Assembly: GCF_042477335.2 (NCBI RefSeq)
Contig: NC_091255.1
Location: 28,436,501 to 28,500,500 of the forward strand
Length of the DNA: 64,000 nucleotides
Source of the DNA: Ovis canadensis
Taxonomy: Eukaryota; Chordata; Mammalia; Artiodactyla; Bovidae
Direction of reading: 5' to 3'
The notes under the pieces are model-generated. The model was given only the letters and a program-made list of their open reading frames with translations, was not told the DNA's origin and did not search any database. Below, in pieces: positions 44,781 to 56,790 of the stretch. Both the position numbers and the translations under genes were made by a program. Numbering within the stretch: position 1 is the stretch's first letter; each line of letters opens with the position of its first letter.

Positions 44781-47700
44781 TCAGGGGCTCTGGGAAAACT
44801 CCTGGAATTCAGGGCAATGATTATCCCTTTCCAGTATCCTGTGAGAGACCAGAGAGAAGGTTCAGACTTAACATGGGGGGGACCCTCACCTCCTGGAGGA
44901 GTGACATGGGCTTTATTGGGTGGGCTGGTCCAGGTAACCCTCCCTCCCCAAGCTAAGAGGTGGAAGACAAAACAGAGGGCTCGGGGAAAGAGAAGCAAGT
45001 GGGTCAGGTGAGCATGGGGCCCAGCCACAGCTATCCCAGGAAGCTGTCCAGGCTTCCCTTTAGCACATTTCTGCCATGGTTGTTGCATCTGTAAAATGGG
45101 AATGGAGAGGGGCGAGGGGATCTGAGTGTGAGAACACAGCCTTGCCAAGCAGCACTGTGAGCGTGTCCCTTCCCCTACTGGCCTCTGCCTTGCCCCTGGA
45201 GAACCGCTCCCAGAGAATTAGGCAACCATCTGCAAGGGGAGAGAGACACCCACAGGGGAAGAGCTCCAGAAACGAGGAGGTGGGGAGGAGGAGGAAGAGG
45301 AGCCCTTTAGGTAATCGGCTCCATTCTGACCGTGAGTCACAGCCCTGTATTACCCCATCAGGATGGCCGGGATGAAGAGCAGTCCAGCTCCCAGGAGGAA
45401 GGGGAAGCCCTTCATGAGGTTCAGGGTGGCTGGGTAGAGCGAGTTGAAGATGCCGGAGGCCATCAGCATGGCCAAGCCATTCACACAGGCCAGAGCAGAA
45501 AAGAGAGCGCCTGTGAAGAAATAAATACCACACAGCAATTTGAAAGACCTAAATGCAAATGCTGGCACTACTACCCAACAGCTGTGTGATCGGGGGCAAG
45601 CCACTTCACCTGGGTCTGACCTTTCCCACCTATAAACCCTACATCATGTGTTGTGTGTGATAAGGCTTCAGTGAGGTCATACATGGAGAGCACCTGTGCT
45701 ATAAAATAAACAGCTGTTGTTAAATCTATTACAAGGACATGTGATGTCTTCTCAAAGAAGCCTGATAAAGTCTGATAAAATCATGTGGGGTTTATCCCCT
45801 TTGGGATCATCACCTGTTTAGGATAAATTTCTGGGTTAATTCTCAGTTTCAACACTTATTAGCTGTGTGATCACCGAATAAGTCATTTATCTTTCTGGGT
45901 TTCTGTCCCCCTTCTGTTAAACAAGGACATTACCTTTCGTGGATTGTTAGGAATGCTGGAAACATTATATACACAGGTAAAGCAGCTATGCCAGGGCCTG
46001 CCCTCCTAGAGGCAGTCAGTTAGCAAAGGCTGTTCCTTTCTCCTGTTCCTCTTAGCATCTCTGGGCACAGTGAAGGAGCTAGAAAAAGGCTTATTGAGTG
46101 AAGGAATGGAAACAACAGAATGGTTGTGAATGAATGGTTCTGGAGACAACAGAACCCACGATGGGATACATGACATGAAAATCTCTGCCATCGCCAGAAC
46201 CTCTTTCCCGAGTAGAAGGGAAAAGGAGGATAAGCCAGATGTTTTCTGACTGTGATCTAAAGACCCAGTGACCTGAGACACTACTCTTTATAGATATGCC
46301 AACAGAACACAAATTGCAAAGCTCGCTCAACCCTGGGCTTCCCTGGTGACTCGGATGGTAAAGAATCTGCCTGCAGTGTGGGAGACTCGGGTTGGATTCC
46401 TGGGTCAGGAAGATTCCCTGGGAGAAGGGAATGGCAACCCACTCATACTATTGCCTGGAGAGCTTCAAGGGCAAAGGAGCCTGGTGGGCTACAGTCCAGG
46501 GGGTCGCACACAACTGAGTCAGATACAACTGAGTGATTAACACTTTCATTTCACTTTTGCTTTGAAGCTCAACCTAACAGAAGTTGAGATTAAACTATCA
46601 GACTGTCAAAGCTCGAAGGGCCTCCAGATGTCACCAAGAGCAATTCACGTGTGTTACAGATGAGGAAACAGGCCCAGAGAGGGAAAGGGACCTAACCAAG
46701 ATCACACAGCCGGTGTGACAGAACCAGGACTAAAAACACAGATCCTAAGCACTGGTGCTCTTAAAAACACACCAGGTGTGCTACCTAGGTCCACCACTTC
46801 CTGAGTGATCTTAGGTGAATCAACTGAACACTCTGGGCCTTTGTTTCATCTGCCGTGCAGAAACAATGAAACCTAAGTCACCAAGTTGTTTTGTCTCATT
46901 CGAGCTTGGACACTGTGACCCCAGGAAAGCAGGGGCCTGGGCATGGTCACGTCCATTTTGCAGATGGAAAAGCTGAATTCTGGAAAGGGTAAATCCTCTG
47001 CTGGGCTTGAAAACATAAGCCCAGCAAAAGAACATAATCACATGCAGCTGACTGCAAATTCCAACTCTGATTTGGTTGGGAAATGCAAATCCCTGTGGTC
47101 CTCTGGCAGCCCTGGGTGCTTGGACAGCAACGCAGTTGTCTTAGCTACTTTTCCAGGGTGGGAGGAAGGAAGGTAAGCTCCTCCCAGCCCATGGCTGCCC
47201 TCGGCCCAGTTTAGGCAACACTGGCCTGAGGAACCAGACGCGGGCTGACCCTGATACTCACCCTGCTCCGATTGCCTCACCAGTCTAGATAGCTTGGCCC
47301 GGATGATAGGGGTGACGACCAACGACAGGAAAAGGAGCCCGTACCCTGGGGAGAAAGAAGGAAAGATCGAGAGAATGGGCTGGGGAGGGGGTGCCCCAGT
47401 GAGATGCAGCAGAGCTCTTGTGTCCACGCCATGAGGGACGCAGGTTAGACGCTGGAAGAACTTCCCTGATGAGGAAGCAGACCATGAGGGCGCACAGTAA
47501 GCACACAGGAAATGCGAGTCCTTTTCACTGGACATTTAGTGACTCACAGGCTTACACTGTTTCCTTAGGGACTGTTTCTCTTGCTTGTGCAACTGTCACC
47601 TCCTCAGCAAAACTGCAAACTGTTCAAGGACAGTGGAGCCTCCAAAGTGGGCACACGACGAGGCCCCGCCCCCAGAGCCCCTGAAGATGACAGGCACCCC

Positions 47701-50700
47701 CAAAGCCCTGAGCAATGACAGTGCCTTCATCACCTCTGCAGCCCTGAAGGCGCTGAGCCCAGCACATGGAAGATGTGCATGGAGGATGATGTGTGTAGAA
47801 GGAAAGGTGCCTGGCCCTCATCAGCTGCACTGTCCAGAGGAGCAGCCACATTAAGAAGTCTGTGATTACTGGGACTTCCCTGGTGGCCCAGTGGTTGAGA
47901 AGCCACCTTCCAATGCAGGGGACCAAGGTTCGATCCCTGGTTGGGGAACTAAGATGCCACATGGCTCGGGGCAACTAAGCCTGCATGCTGCAACTAGAGA
48001 GGGCCAAGTGCTGCAGCAACTGAGGCCTCGAACAGCAACTGAGCCCATGTGCAGCAACAAGAGAAAGCCCGTGTGCCTCCATGCCAAACATTAAAAAAAA
48101 TCTTTGTTTTAAACTGTGATTACTAAGTGGCTGACTGTACACATTTTCAGGCTCTATTAAATCTGTTCATTCAGGAAAGTGAACTTCCTCATTTTCAGCT
48201 GTCCCCTCCAACCAAAAAAAAATGAAAAGAACTAACACAAGCAGGAATCTGATAGCTGTGGTCTGAGAAGGCTGGCTTTTTAAAAGAAACCCAAGGTCCC
48301 GTGACCCTTATCAGAGAAGTGAGCATTAAGGCATTAACAGCATGGACTTTGCTTAAAAGCACCAGGGGAGGGAGGAGTGAAGCAATTAGCGTACAAGCGA
48401 TACTATTGTCTTTGGCTCTATCTTACAATATTTATGGTTGGTAATGTGAATTAATTACTTTGGCTACTGAAGGTCTATCTTTTCTGTATAACAGGTGGGT
48501 TTTTTTTTTTTTTTTTTAATGACATTTCTTAGTCACTTGTCCTCCAGTGCAGGCTAGGGCCACAGTGATGTTTCCAAAGACATGGGCATGAACTGCACTT
48601 GGGGACAGCACGTGGCCACCCAGTAATTCTGAAACAAACTGTCGCTGAACCCATACACTTTACCTGTAAACATGAGGGGTGTGATGGTAGCAAATGCGAA
48701 GACCATCATCCCCAGGATATTGAAGACCAGGCCGATCTCAGCCACCCAGGTGTCGGCCAGGCAGTACTGCAGAAGCCGCAGGCCCAGCAGACTGGTGAGG
48801 TATGGGAGCTGCTGAGCTGCGGAACCGTAGCTGATCAGCCGAGAGTCCCAGCAGAGGGGTGCACTCAGCTCATAGAGGGTCAGGATGTCCTGGGCCCCAA
48901 GGTGCACTGTGATCATCACGAAGATGGCCACTGAGTACAGGGCTAAGTGCTTCCTGGACTTCTCCAGGGCCTGGGTCACATAGAGCTGGATGATGGATCG
49001 GTGGTGACGGAGTGTGAAGAGACGGGTAGGTGTCCGCTCCTTCACTGTCTCACCAAAGCAGAATGCTGCATAGAGAGTCATGACGGTCAGCAAGGCCAAG
49101 GCGAGCCAGAAGGGGTTGACATAAACCTGCTCCTGGAGCAAGGAGCCACCAGTGAAGCTCGCCAGCATTCCCGCCACCCCAATGCATGCTTCCAACAGGG
49201 CCATTCGGATAGTACGGGTGCGGCTGGAGCTGACATCAGCTACGGAGGCAAAGCCAGCGGCCAGGAGCCCACTGAAATCGCCAAGGAGGGCACAAAGGAT
49301 GCGGCCCAGTACCAAGTAGCCGACGTGGAGGTGCAGCTGAACCACAAAGATGGACAGCACAGTCTGGAGCAGCAGGCCGAGGGAGGCCAGCACCAGCAGC
49401 GGGCGGCGGCCCACACAGTCACTCCAGGCGCCCAGCAGGGTGGACGAGAAGAGTCCCACCAGGAAGCCGCCCACGTTCATGTAGAGGGTCCAGTGGGAGG
49501 TAAGTGTCTCCACTTCCTGTGGGGGCAAGAGTTGTATTATGGGGACGGGGAGAGCTATCCCTCCCTCTGGGCTGCCCACCCCCCACACTGTCACCAACCT
49601 GGGAGATATAGGGATCTGGACTTTCTCTGAAGCCCTAAACCTCAAGAGAATTTTAGTATCGATGCTGGAGAGGGTATGGGAAATTTGTAAGATCCATTCC
49701 TTACTTTTACCACTGTGAATGAAAAATGCTGCTGCTATATCAGGGTTCAATCCCTGAGTTGGAAAGATCCCCTAGAGAAGGAAATGGCAACCCACTCCAG
49801 TATTCTTGCCTGGGAAATCCCATGGATGGAGGAGCCTGGTGGGCTACAGTCCATGGGGTTGCAGAGTCAGATACGACTGAGTGACTAACACTTATCATTT
49901 GTAATGTTTTGATGTTCCTCCAACCTGGTTTTTATCACAAAACTCCTATATATCCTGGCTCCTCCCTTATCTCTCAGGAGCAGTCCTTTGGAGCTGAGAG
50001 ACAGCCCCCAGGGCTTGAGTCCTCAGAAAGTTAGCTAAATAAGACAATTTTAAGGGCTTCCCTGGTGGCTCAGTGGTAAATAATCCACCTGCCAGTGCAG
50101 GAGACACAGGTTCGGTTCCCGGTCGGGGAAGATTCCACCCGCTGCAGGCCAACCAAGCCTGTGTGCCACAACTACTGAGCTGTGCTCTAGAGCCCCTGTC
50201 CCCAAACAAGGGAAGCCGCCTCAGTGAGAAGGCCCAGGACTCTGCATCTAGAGAGTAGCCTCCGCTTGACACAACTGGAGAAAAGTCGGGGCAACCATGA
50301 AGACCCAGCATAGCCGAAAATAAAGTTGAAAAAACTCTCATCTTTTTAAGTTGTGCATTTTGTTTTTTCAGAAATACCCCCTTGTTAACCCTCAAAGCTC
50401 GCTTTATCTGCATCAGCTTTAAGCATCTCGACACCAACTTCTCAGGCTCCAACTTTTGCTCCCGCCCCGCCCACCACCCAAGATCCTAACCCCCGCGGCC
50501 GTCCCCAGTCTTTACCCAGGGCCCGCCCCTGCCACGCTTCTCGCTTCTCCGCAGCCCCCCCCCCCCGCCGCCCCACGTCCACGCGCGCGGCCCCTACCTG
50601 CGCGATGGGGTTCACGCTGTGGTTGCTGCAGCTGCCCCTGTGACGGGTGCCGTTGTAGCCAAGGTCTGCACTGAAACGGTGCCACAGGTACTGCGTGGTG

Positions 50701-50825
50701 ACCGGGCCCTGCAGGACCAAGGCGAAGTTGGCGAGGAAGACGAGTGGCTCCACGCAGCCGCGGCACAGCACGGACCGGGTGGGCCAGGCGCGGGGCTCGC
50801 CCGGGGAGTTCGCGCGCCCCTCCAT
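44781..50825 (-). CDS. SLC46A1: SLC46A1 proton-coupled folate transporter (PCFT), complete
   Basis: Five coding exons on the minus strand: 50825-50598 (ATG), 49516-48664, 47345-47262, 45510-45354, 44838-44781 (TGA). Sum 1380 nt, 459 aa, the human length. Major facilitator protein of the plasma membrane (twelve membrane spans expected) that imports folates with protons in the gut and at the choroid plexus. Known functional residues are in place: Asp109 and Arg113 in [11 protein letters not shown], Arg148, Asp156 and Glu185; sequons NGT (Asn58) and NHS (Asn68) and Cys66 lie in the first loop. Position 110 is Cys where I recall Ser in human. The small last exon ([18 protein letters not shown]) is strongly diverged from human MLEKADPHLEFQQFPQSP but keeps frame, length and splice phase. 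All introns are GT-AG. Convergent with SARM1. Confidence 0.97.
45541..45720 (-). repeat. MIR SINE (probable)
   Basis: CCCAACAGCTGTGTGATCGG and GCAAGCCACTTCACCTGG match the MIR core in reverse; SLC46A1 intron 3. Confidence 0.65.
46335..46555 (+). repeat. Bov-tA SINE
   Basis: GGGCTTCCCTGGTGACTCGG head; ends AACTGAGTGATTAACACTTT. SLC46A1 intron 3, antisense to the gene. Confidence 0.87.
46640..46770 (+). repeat. MIR SINE (probable)
   Basis: TTACAGATGAGGAAACAGGC, then AGAGAGGGAAAGGGACCTAA and ATCACACAGCCGGTGTGACA. Confidence 0.7.
47870..48098 (+). repeat. CHR SINE, long form
   Basis: GGGACTTCCCTGGTGGCCCA head, GTTCGATCCCTGGTTGGGGA core and an A-rich end at about 48090-48100. SLC46A1 intron 2. 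Confidence 0.86.
48099..48663. other. SLC46A1 intron 2, 3'-proximal part
   Basis: AT-rich intron sequence with a poly(T) run at about 48499-48518; no repeat family or exon recognised. Confidence 0.4.
49741..49895 (+). repeat. Bov-tA SINE, 5'-truncated
   Basis: Starts in the core (GGGTTCAATCCCTGAGTTGG) and ends GATACGACTGAGTGACTAAC; SLC46A1 intron 1. Confidence 0.85.
50054..50325 (+). repeat. CHR SINE, long form
   Basis: GGGCTTCCCTGGTGGCTCAG head, GTTCGGTTCCCGGTCGGGGA core, ending CAGCATAGCCGAAAATAAAG. Confidence 0.86.
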
Positions 50826-50930
50826 GCTTGCGGGTTCCTTGCAGAGTTGGGGCAAGGCAGAAGGTTCATGTTTCTGCGCCTGCGCTCAGCGTCGTTTTTT
50901 GTTTTTTTTTTTAGTGGGCGGGACGGAGCC
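50450..50930 (-). promoter_or_regulatory. SLC46A1: CpG-rich promoter/first exon region of SLC46A1
   Basis: CpG-dense interval around the SLC46A1 start codon (50823-50825), including the exon 1 donor at 50597. It contains a C-run at about 50557-50566. No TATA box is evident upstream. Confidence 0.55.
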
Positions 50931-51104
50931 AGGACTGGTGAGCCCCTCCTTCCTCTCAGCCCCTCCCTCTCTGGGCTAGGAAGGGCAGGCGGGCCCCCCC
51001 ACCTCGAAACCCCTGACTTACAAGTGACCTCGCCTGCAAACTGTGCCAAGATATCGCCTGGCACTCCTTCCCAGGCCCCGAAAACCCCATAACAGTAGGA
51101 GAAT

Positions 51105-51480
51105 ATCAATAATTAACATTCATTGATCACTTATGTGCTGGGCGCTGTACTAAACTCCACGTGGGTTAATCTCCCAACTTTATAAGCTAGTTATTGTTAA
51201 GGATCCCAGTTTACCCATAAAGAGACAAGAACAATCGGGCATTCAAAGCCGAGCTGGAAAAACACACGACTTCTGATGTCTGTGCTGATGTTCTGCCCTG
51301 CGACAGAGCGACTCGGTGGATAAAAGTGCAGCCTCCAGTTCTACTGGCTTAATTCCATCACCCAGGTTCTGGGCATGCCACTTGGCTCTTGGGGCCTCCG
51401 TTTCGTCATCTTTAAAAGGATGGTGCTAATAGAATGTGACTCAAAGCGTTGCTCGGGAAGCACAATGTCTGATATATTGT
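51105..51480. repeat. Two adjacent MIR-type remnants, opposite orientation
   Basis: 51105-51240 reads forward (TAACATTCATTGATCACTTA; GTGCTGGGCGCTGTACTAAA); 51320-51475 reads reverse (CACTTGGCTCTTGGGGCCTC; CCGTTTCGTCATCTTTAAA). Confidence 0.55.
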
Positions 51481-51602
51481 AAATGCTATTATTGTAATGA
51501 ATAGACTGTCACTTGTTCCCCTTCTGCCCACAGAATCTTTTTCCTGGGAAGCTAATCTGTTTCTGGGGCTGGGTCATGGCTCTGCAGTGCCCTTGGAGGA
51601 GC

Positions 51603-51640
51603 AGAGGAGGAGGAGGAGGAGGAGGAGGAAGAGGAGATGG
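51603..51640. repeat. (GGA)n simple repeat
   Basis: About nine AGG/GGA units followed by a degenerate purine-rich stretch. The surrounding 51481-52159 has no recognised gene. Confidence 0.8.
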
Positions 51641-52159
51641 TGGAGGGCCTGGGAGGCCCTTAAGTGTGGCCCTACTTTGGTGCTCCTACTACAGAAATAG
51701 GGGCAGAAGGCTGTTGGATCTCTATCTGGCCCTGTTTTATTGACTGTAAAAGAGAATAGTACTACTTGACTTTCTTCCTTATCAGTGCATTTGTTGAATG
51801 CCCCTTGTATGTCGGGGACTGTGGACAGGAGAGGTCCTGGAAACACTGCAATGTAAAGAGAAAAAAAAAAAATGTTGCCTGCCATTCCAGTTCTGTAGGG
51901 ATCAAGCCATTAGCAGCTACAGTCACTCACCATCCACCCTAGGGCAGTATACTGAAGGGCCTTCTGTGCTTTGAACCCCAGCCCCAGATAGTTGAGATCA
52001 TTTAGGGAAAAATCTCAGTGATTCCAGATTCTTGTGTCTTCCCATACATTGAAGAGTTGTTGTTGTGTCAGTAAGTCATGTCTGACTCTGCGAGTACTCA
52101 GATCACCCTGTTCTTTGTGGTTTGCTGTTAATTTTCTTATGTTTGACTGTTTCTTTACC

Positions 52160-52263
52160 TGTTTTTTTTTTTTTTTTGGCTACACCTCGAAGGATGTAGA
52201 ACTTCCCTGCATCCTCTGCAGTGGAAACCAGGAGTCTTAACCACTGAATCACCAGGGAAGTCC
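52160..52263 (-). repeat. CHR-type SINE
   Basis: Poly(T) at about 52161-52177 on the left and GGGACTTCCCTGGTGATTCA as the head at the right. Confidence 0.82.
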
Positions 52264-52374
52264 CTCAACTAGATGTTTTTCTTTCCATTGGGTGACTGAT
52301 TAGTGGCTAGTGGCCTTATAGAACTGGAATGGCAGGCAATATATATATATATTTTTTAACACTATTGTGATAGG

Positions 52375-52572
52375 ATACTGAAGCTGGGAGGGATTGGGGG
52401 CAGGAGGAGAAGGGAACCACAGAGGATGAGATGGCTGGATGGCATCACTGACTCGATGGACGTGAGTCTGAGTGAACTCCGGGAGTTGGTGATGGACAAG
52501 GGAGGCCTGGCGTGCTGCGATTCATGGGGTCACAGAGAGTCGGGCGCGACTGAGCAACTGAACTGAACTGAT
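52375..52572 (+). mobile_element. BovB LINE 3' tail fragment
   Basis: ACTGAAGCTGGGAGGGATTG to AACTGAACTGAACTGATT: the last ~200 bases of BovB. Confidence 0.88.
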
Positions 52573-53239
52573 TGTGTTTCCAGAACTCCTCCCTCCCCAC
52601 CCCACCCAACTCCCTAGTATAGTCCTGGACATACAGAAAAACTCACATACATCCTGGTTTCTCCGCTGCCTCTTCAGAACAATTTCTTAGAGCTCAGTAA
52701 GAAACTGAATAAACCCAACTCACAGTTCTAATGTTGTGCGTTTTTTTCAAGTTGACAGCAATGAGGAAACAAAGCCCTTACTGGGGAGAGGGGTGGTGTG
52801 GGCTGTAGTTTCTAGAATGGTGGGGGAGAGACATCAAATAGTCCTACTAATCCATGCAAGATTTCAACTGCAGAAAGTGCTTTAGAGGAGACAAGCTGTG
52901 GAGCTCTAAGGGCACAAATTCAGGAGCCTGGCCAGGTCTGGAAGGAGCTAAACCAGGAAAGGCTACCTTCCCTGACAACAGGGCAGCTGACTGGATTTCT
53001 AAAGGCAAGCCTTGTGCCATAACCCATAAGCCTAATTCTTGGGGTGATGGGGGCTCCATTTCTGGCCATCATGGCTATGTGTGAGCTTGTTGCTGGCTTA
53101 TTAATTTTCACCTACCTTCCCTGAGCCAAAAGGAGCCCCAGGCTGAGACAAGGTAGATGCTAGCTAGATATGGTAGACTGAAGGATGCCTGCACCCCCAA
53201 CAGCCATCACCATCCTCAGCTCTTCCTGAAGTGAAATGA
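52573..53239. other. Intergenic, no feature recognised
   Basis: About 670 bases between the BovB tail and the next Bov-tA; nothing nameable. Confidence 0.4.
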
Positions 53240-53424
53240 AAGTCACTCAGTTGTGTCTGACTCTTTGTGACCCCGTGGACTATACAGTCAATGGAATTCT
53301 CCAGCCAGAATACTGGGGTGGGTAGCTGTTTCCTTCTCCAGGGGATCTTCCCGACCCAGGGATCGAACCCAGGTCTCCCACATTGCAGGCAGATTCTTTA
53401 CCAGCTGAGCCACAAGGGAAGCCC
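53240..53424 (-). repeat. Bov-tA SINE
   Basis: GAAAGTCACTCAGTTGTGTC at the left; GGCTTCCCTTGTGGCTCAGC as the head at the right. Confidence 0.87.
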
Positions 53425-53869
53425 AAGAATACTGGTGTGGGTAGCCTATCCCTTCTCCAGCAAATCTTCCCAACCCAAGTCTTCCTAGAGATAGGAAATA
53501 GTACGTGAAACATACAAGCCCCTAGGTTGGTTCCCTCCCCTTTCTACTGCTTTCGGAGGGACCGTAGTCTTGAAGCAGGATTTTGTTTTCCTGTCCAGGG
53601 ATAGCCAGTCCACCAGAGGTGGAGACTAGAAGCAAAGTTCTGTGATTCTTACCCCAGTTGGAAGCAAAAATGTTTCAAGGAGGCAAACGCTGCAAAACAC
53701 ATACAAAGCGTATTATTAGAGACACAGCACAAAGTATGGGAGGGCACACAAAGAAACAGCTTATTTATGTCAGAAGCCGGGCAGGAATACAGATGTCTGG
53801 AATAAGGAGTGCAGTAAGCGGAGCTTTACGCCCCTTATATCAGACAGTCCTTCCAGGTGAGTGTGTGCA

Positions 53870-54078
53870 TGTGTGTGTTCAGTCATGTCTGACTCTTTGT
53901 GACCCTGTGGACTATAGCCTCCCAGGCTCCTCTGACCATGGAATTTTCCAGGCAAGAATACTGGAGTGGGCAGCCATTTCCTACTCCAGGGGATCTTCCC
54001 AACACAGGGATCAAACCCAAGCCCCTGTCTCCTGCATTAGCTGGCAGATTCTTTAGCACGAGCACCACCTGGGAAGCC
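53870..54078 (-). repeat. Bov-tA2 SINE
   Basis: TGTGTGTTCAGTCATGTCTG at the left; CCGGCTTCCCAGGTGGTGCT as the head at the right. Confidence 0.87.
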
Positions 54079-54534
54079 GGGTCTTTGTTCACGTTTAGTC
54101 GAATGTCTTATTTCTTTTTTCACACCTGACTGGTCCTTGGACTCTCCCCAACATGCATGCACAACTTTTTGCTAGGATGGATCCCGCCACAGAAGCCTGT
54201 GGATACATTTCCACGCTTATTATGGGGTGAGGCTTCCTCTCTTTTGGACCCCCAAGAAGCCTTCCTGCACATGTGCAGACAGGAATGTCTTCCTTGACCT
54301 GAGAAGTGGGTACCTTATCTCCTAACTTTAGCAGAGCTCAGCTTTTGCCACCTCCTTTGTCCTTGGGAGTGTCTGGGTGAGAACAAAACTTCTATTTTAC
54401 TCCACTTGACAAACACCAGCTCTCTAGCCCAGGGGCCCATCTATCTCCTGCCTGCACGAAAACTTGGCCCAGTTAGGTAAGCTGCAGTGAGGAAAGGGTG
54501 GTGTCCAGCTGAAATCTCTCTTTTTTAAAATTAA
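54079..54534. other. Intergenic, no feature recognised
   Basis: About 450 bases; no coding signal or named repeat. Confidence 0.4.
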
Positions 54535-54857
54535 ATTAATTTTTTAAAAAATTTTATTTTGGCTGTGCTGGGTCTTTGTTGCAGTGCACAGGATTTCTCT
54601 AGTTGTGGAGAGCAGGGGCTACTCTTTGTCATGGTTCAAGAGTTTCTCATTGCAGTGGCTTCTCTTGTTGAGCACAGGCTGTAGGGTACACGGGCTTCAG
54701 CAGCTGTGGCTCGAGGGCTCCAGAGCTCAGAATCAGCATTTGTGGTACACAGGCTTAGTTGCCCCAAGGTAGGTGGAATCTTCCTGGACTAGGGATCGAA
54801 CCGCTGTCCCCCACATTAGCAGGCAGATTCTTCACCACTGAGTCATCAGAGAAGTCC
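54535..54857 (-). repeat. CHR SINE, long form
   Basis: TTTTGGCTGTGCTGGGTCTT at the left; GGACTTCTCTGATGACTCAG as the head at the right. Confidence 0.84.
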
Positions 54858-54865
54858 ACACTACA

Positions 54866-54995
54866 TTTTCTTTCTTTTTTTTTTTAATGTTGCTCCCTGC
54901 ACCAAGGGGGATCTTAGCTCTCTGACCAGGGATGGAACTCGTGCCTCCTGCATTGGGAGCAGGGAGTCTTAAGCACTGGAACACCAGGGAAGTCG
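54866..54995 (-). repeat. CHR-type SINE
   Basis: T-rich left end, CTCTGACCAGGGATGGAACT core, ACTTCCCTGGTGTTCCAGTG as the head; tandem with the preceding long copy, same strand. Confidence 0.82.
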
Positions 54996-55639
54996 TCAGC
55001 TGAAATCTTAGAATCGTTTCCAGATAAAGAACTAAGGCTGAAAGGCGGAGGGCCAAGGTCCATCTCTGGAAATGGGACAGGGTGTGGCTTGTCCCGGAGC
55101 TGGAGCCCTCAGTCCCCACTTGGGGAGAGGCCCCTTCTCTGATGAAATAACATTATTTTTAAGTCAGGGCAAGAACATTTTTAAACATAAAATTCTCTCT
55201 CTGCCCATTTGAGCCACTACCCCTTGCCCTTTACTGTGCATTAAGAAGCTGTGTAAGATGTTAACTAGATCCCCTTAGAAGACCCAGCAATGCCTGTTCA
55301 ACCCCTACCTCCTCCAGAAAAAAAAGTACTTTTCTCCTGACACCAGCAAGGTAACTCCTTAGGAGACCTTTCTTTCTCAGTCCTGTAAAGGGGTCACACT
55401 AACCCACGACTAGCCCTCCTGTACTATGTAAACTGTCAGTATTTTGATGTAACATTTTGTCTCAAAAATTTATATAAAGGTAGGACAATCTTCAGAGCTT
55501 TCTGAAAGACCATCTCCCAGGTTGTACTCCTCAGATTTGTTTTCTTTTCTTCTTTCTCTTTTGTATTTTTAATTCTTTTAATATAAACATGCATTTTAGT
55601 CATGGAAAATAAAAAATTTTTAAATCTGATGATGTTCTT
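54996..55639. other. Intergenic, no feature recognised
   Basis: AT-rich towards 55540-55620; no gene. Confidence 0.4.
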
Positions 55640-55782
55640 CTACTTTTTATTTTTTATTTTTTAAGTAGTAGACTTTTAAAGGTGTAAGCTTGTGGAATTT
55701 TAGTTCCCCGACCAGGGATTGAACCTGGGCCCTCTGAAGTGAAAGCATGGAGTCCTAACTACTGGACCACCAGGGAATTCCT
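55640..55782 (-). repeat. CHR-type SINE
   Basis: CCGACCAGGGATTGAACCTG core and GGAATTCCCTGGTGGTCCAG as the head at the right. Confidence 0.82.
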
Positions 55783-55829
55783 CCCCTTGGAATTCTGGAG
55801 ACATCAACAGGACCTGGCTTTCCTTGAAC

Positions 55830-55945
55830 CAGGCACTGTGTGAGAGCATTACGTATTATCTTAGTCAATCCTCACCACAACCTTATGAAGTAGGCACTGT
55901 TATTTTTACAGATGACATTATCTATGGCTTAGAGAGATACAGGAA
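55830..55945 (+). repeat. MIR SINE (probable)
   Basis: GGCACTGTGTGAGAGCATTA, CAATCCTCACCACAACCTTA and TTTTTACAGATGACATTATC follow the MIR order. Confidence 0.7.
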
Positions 55946-56129
55946 AAATCCTTCCTACTCTGGGCATAGCTTACATCCATTCCAGTGTTTGCTGGATTCC
56001 AAGCCTTGGTAAATCTTAGTCCTGTACCAGGACTACCCTTCCCACCTTGCTTAGCCCTAGTAAACTCCTGTTCATCCTTCAAGACCCACCTCTGCACCAC
56101 ACTTCTAGGCAGAATTAGTAACTGCCCAG

Positions 56130-56386
56130 CACTCCAGCACTCTTGCCTGGAAAATCCTATGGACGGAGGAGCCTGGTAGGCTCCCATGGGGTTGCTAAGA
56201 GTCGGATACGACTGAGCGGCTTCACTTTCACTTTTCACTTTCATGCATTGGAAAAGGAAATGGCAACCCACTCCAGTGCTCTTGCCTGGAGAATCCCAGG
56301 GACAGGGGAGCCTGGTGTGCTGCCGTCTATGGGGTCTCACAGAGTCAGACACGACTGAAGTGACTTAGCAGCAGCAGCAGCAGCAT
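56130..56386 (+). repeat. Bov-A2 SINE (dimer)
   Basis: Two monomers joined by TCACTTTCACTTTTCACTTT, ending in an (AGC)n tail. Confidence 0.88.
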
Positions 56387-56559
56387 ATGCTTCCACAAGG
56401 CTGTTTTCATGCTTCTAACCCTGTTTTAGACTTCACCTAGTTATAAATATGTGTTCATGGGTTTGTCTCCTCCCAAACTCTACCCACATCTTACGGGCAG
56501 GGCTATTACTTACTCATCTCTGTATCTCCTAGCAATGGGCCTGGCATGCAATAAGATGA

Positions 56560-56790
56560 AAAGCCATACACACTACCACATACAAAACAGATGATCAACA
56601 ATCAACTATGCAGTACAGGAAACTCTACTCAACCTTCTGTAATAACCTATGCGGGAAAAGAATCTGAAAAAGAAGGAATCTGTATATATCTATCTATCAC
56701 TAAATCACTTTACTGTACACCTGAAACCAACGCAACATTGTGAATCAACTCTACTCCAATATAAAATTAAGTTAAAAAACATTTTTAAAA
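56560..56790 (+). mobile_element. L1 3' end fragment (ruminant L1)
   Basis: CACTTTACTGTACACCTGAA, CCAACGCAACATTGTGAATC and CTACTCCAATATAAAATTAA, the ruminant L1 3' terminus, then an A-rich tail. Confidence 0.85.

Noticed and set aside
48947-49630. 227-codon plus-strand open frame over SLC46A1
   Set aside because: It is the antisense shadow of SLC46A1 exon 2; the minus-strand frame matches the transporter residue by residue.
51600-51640. Possible coding Arg/Gly-rich tract
   Set aside because: A simple (GGA)n repeat with no exon context.
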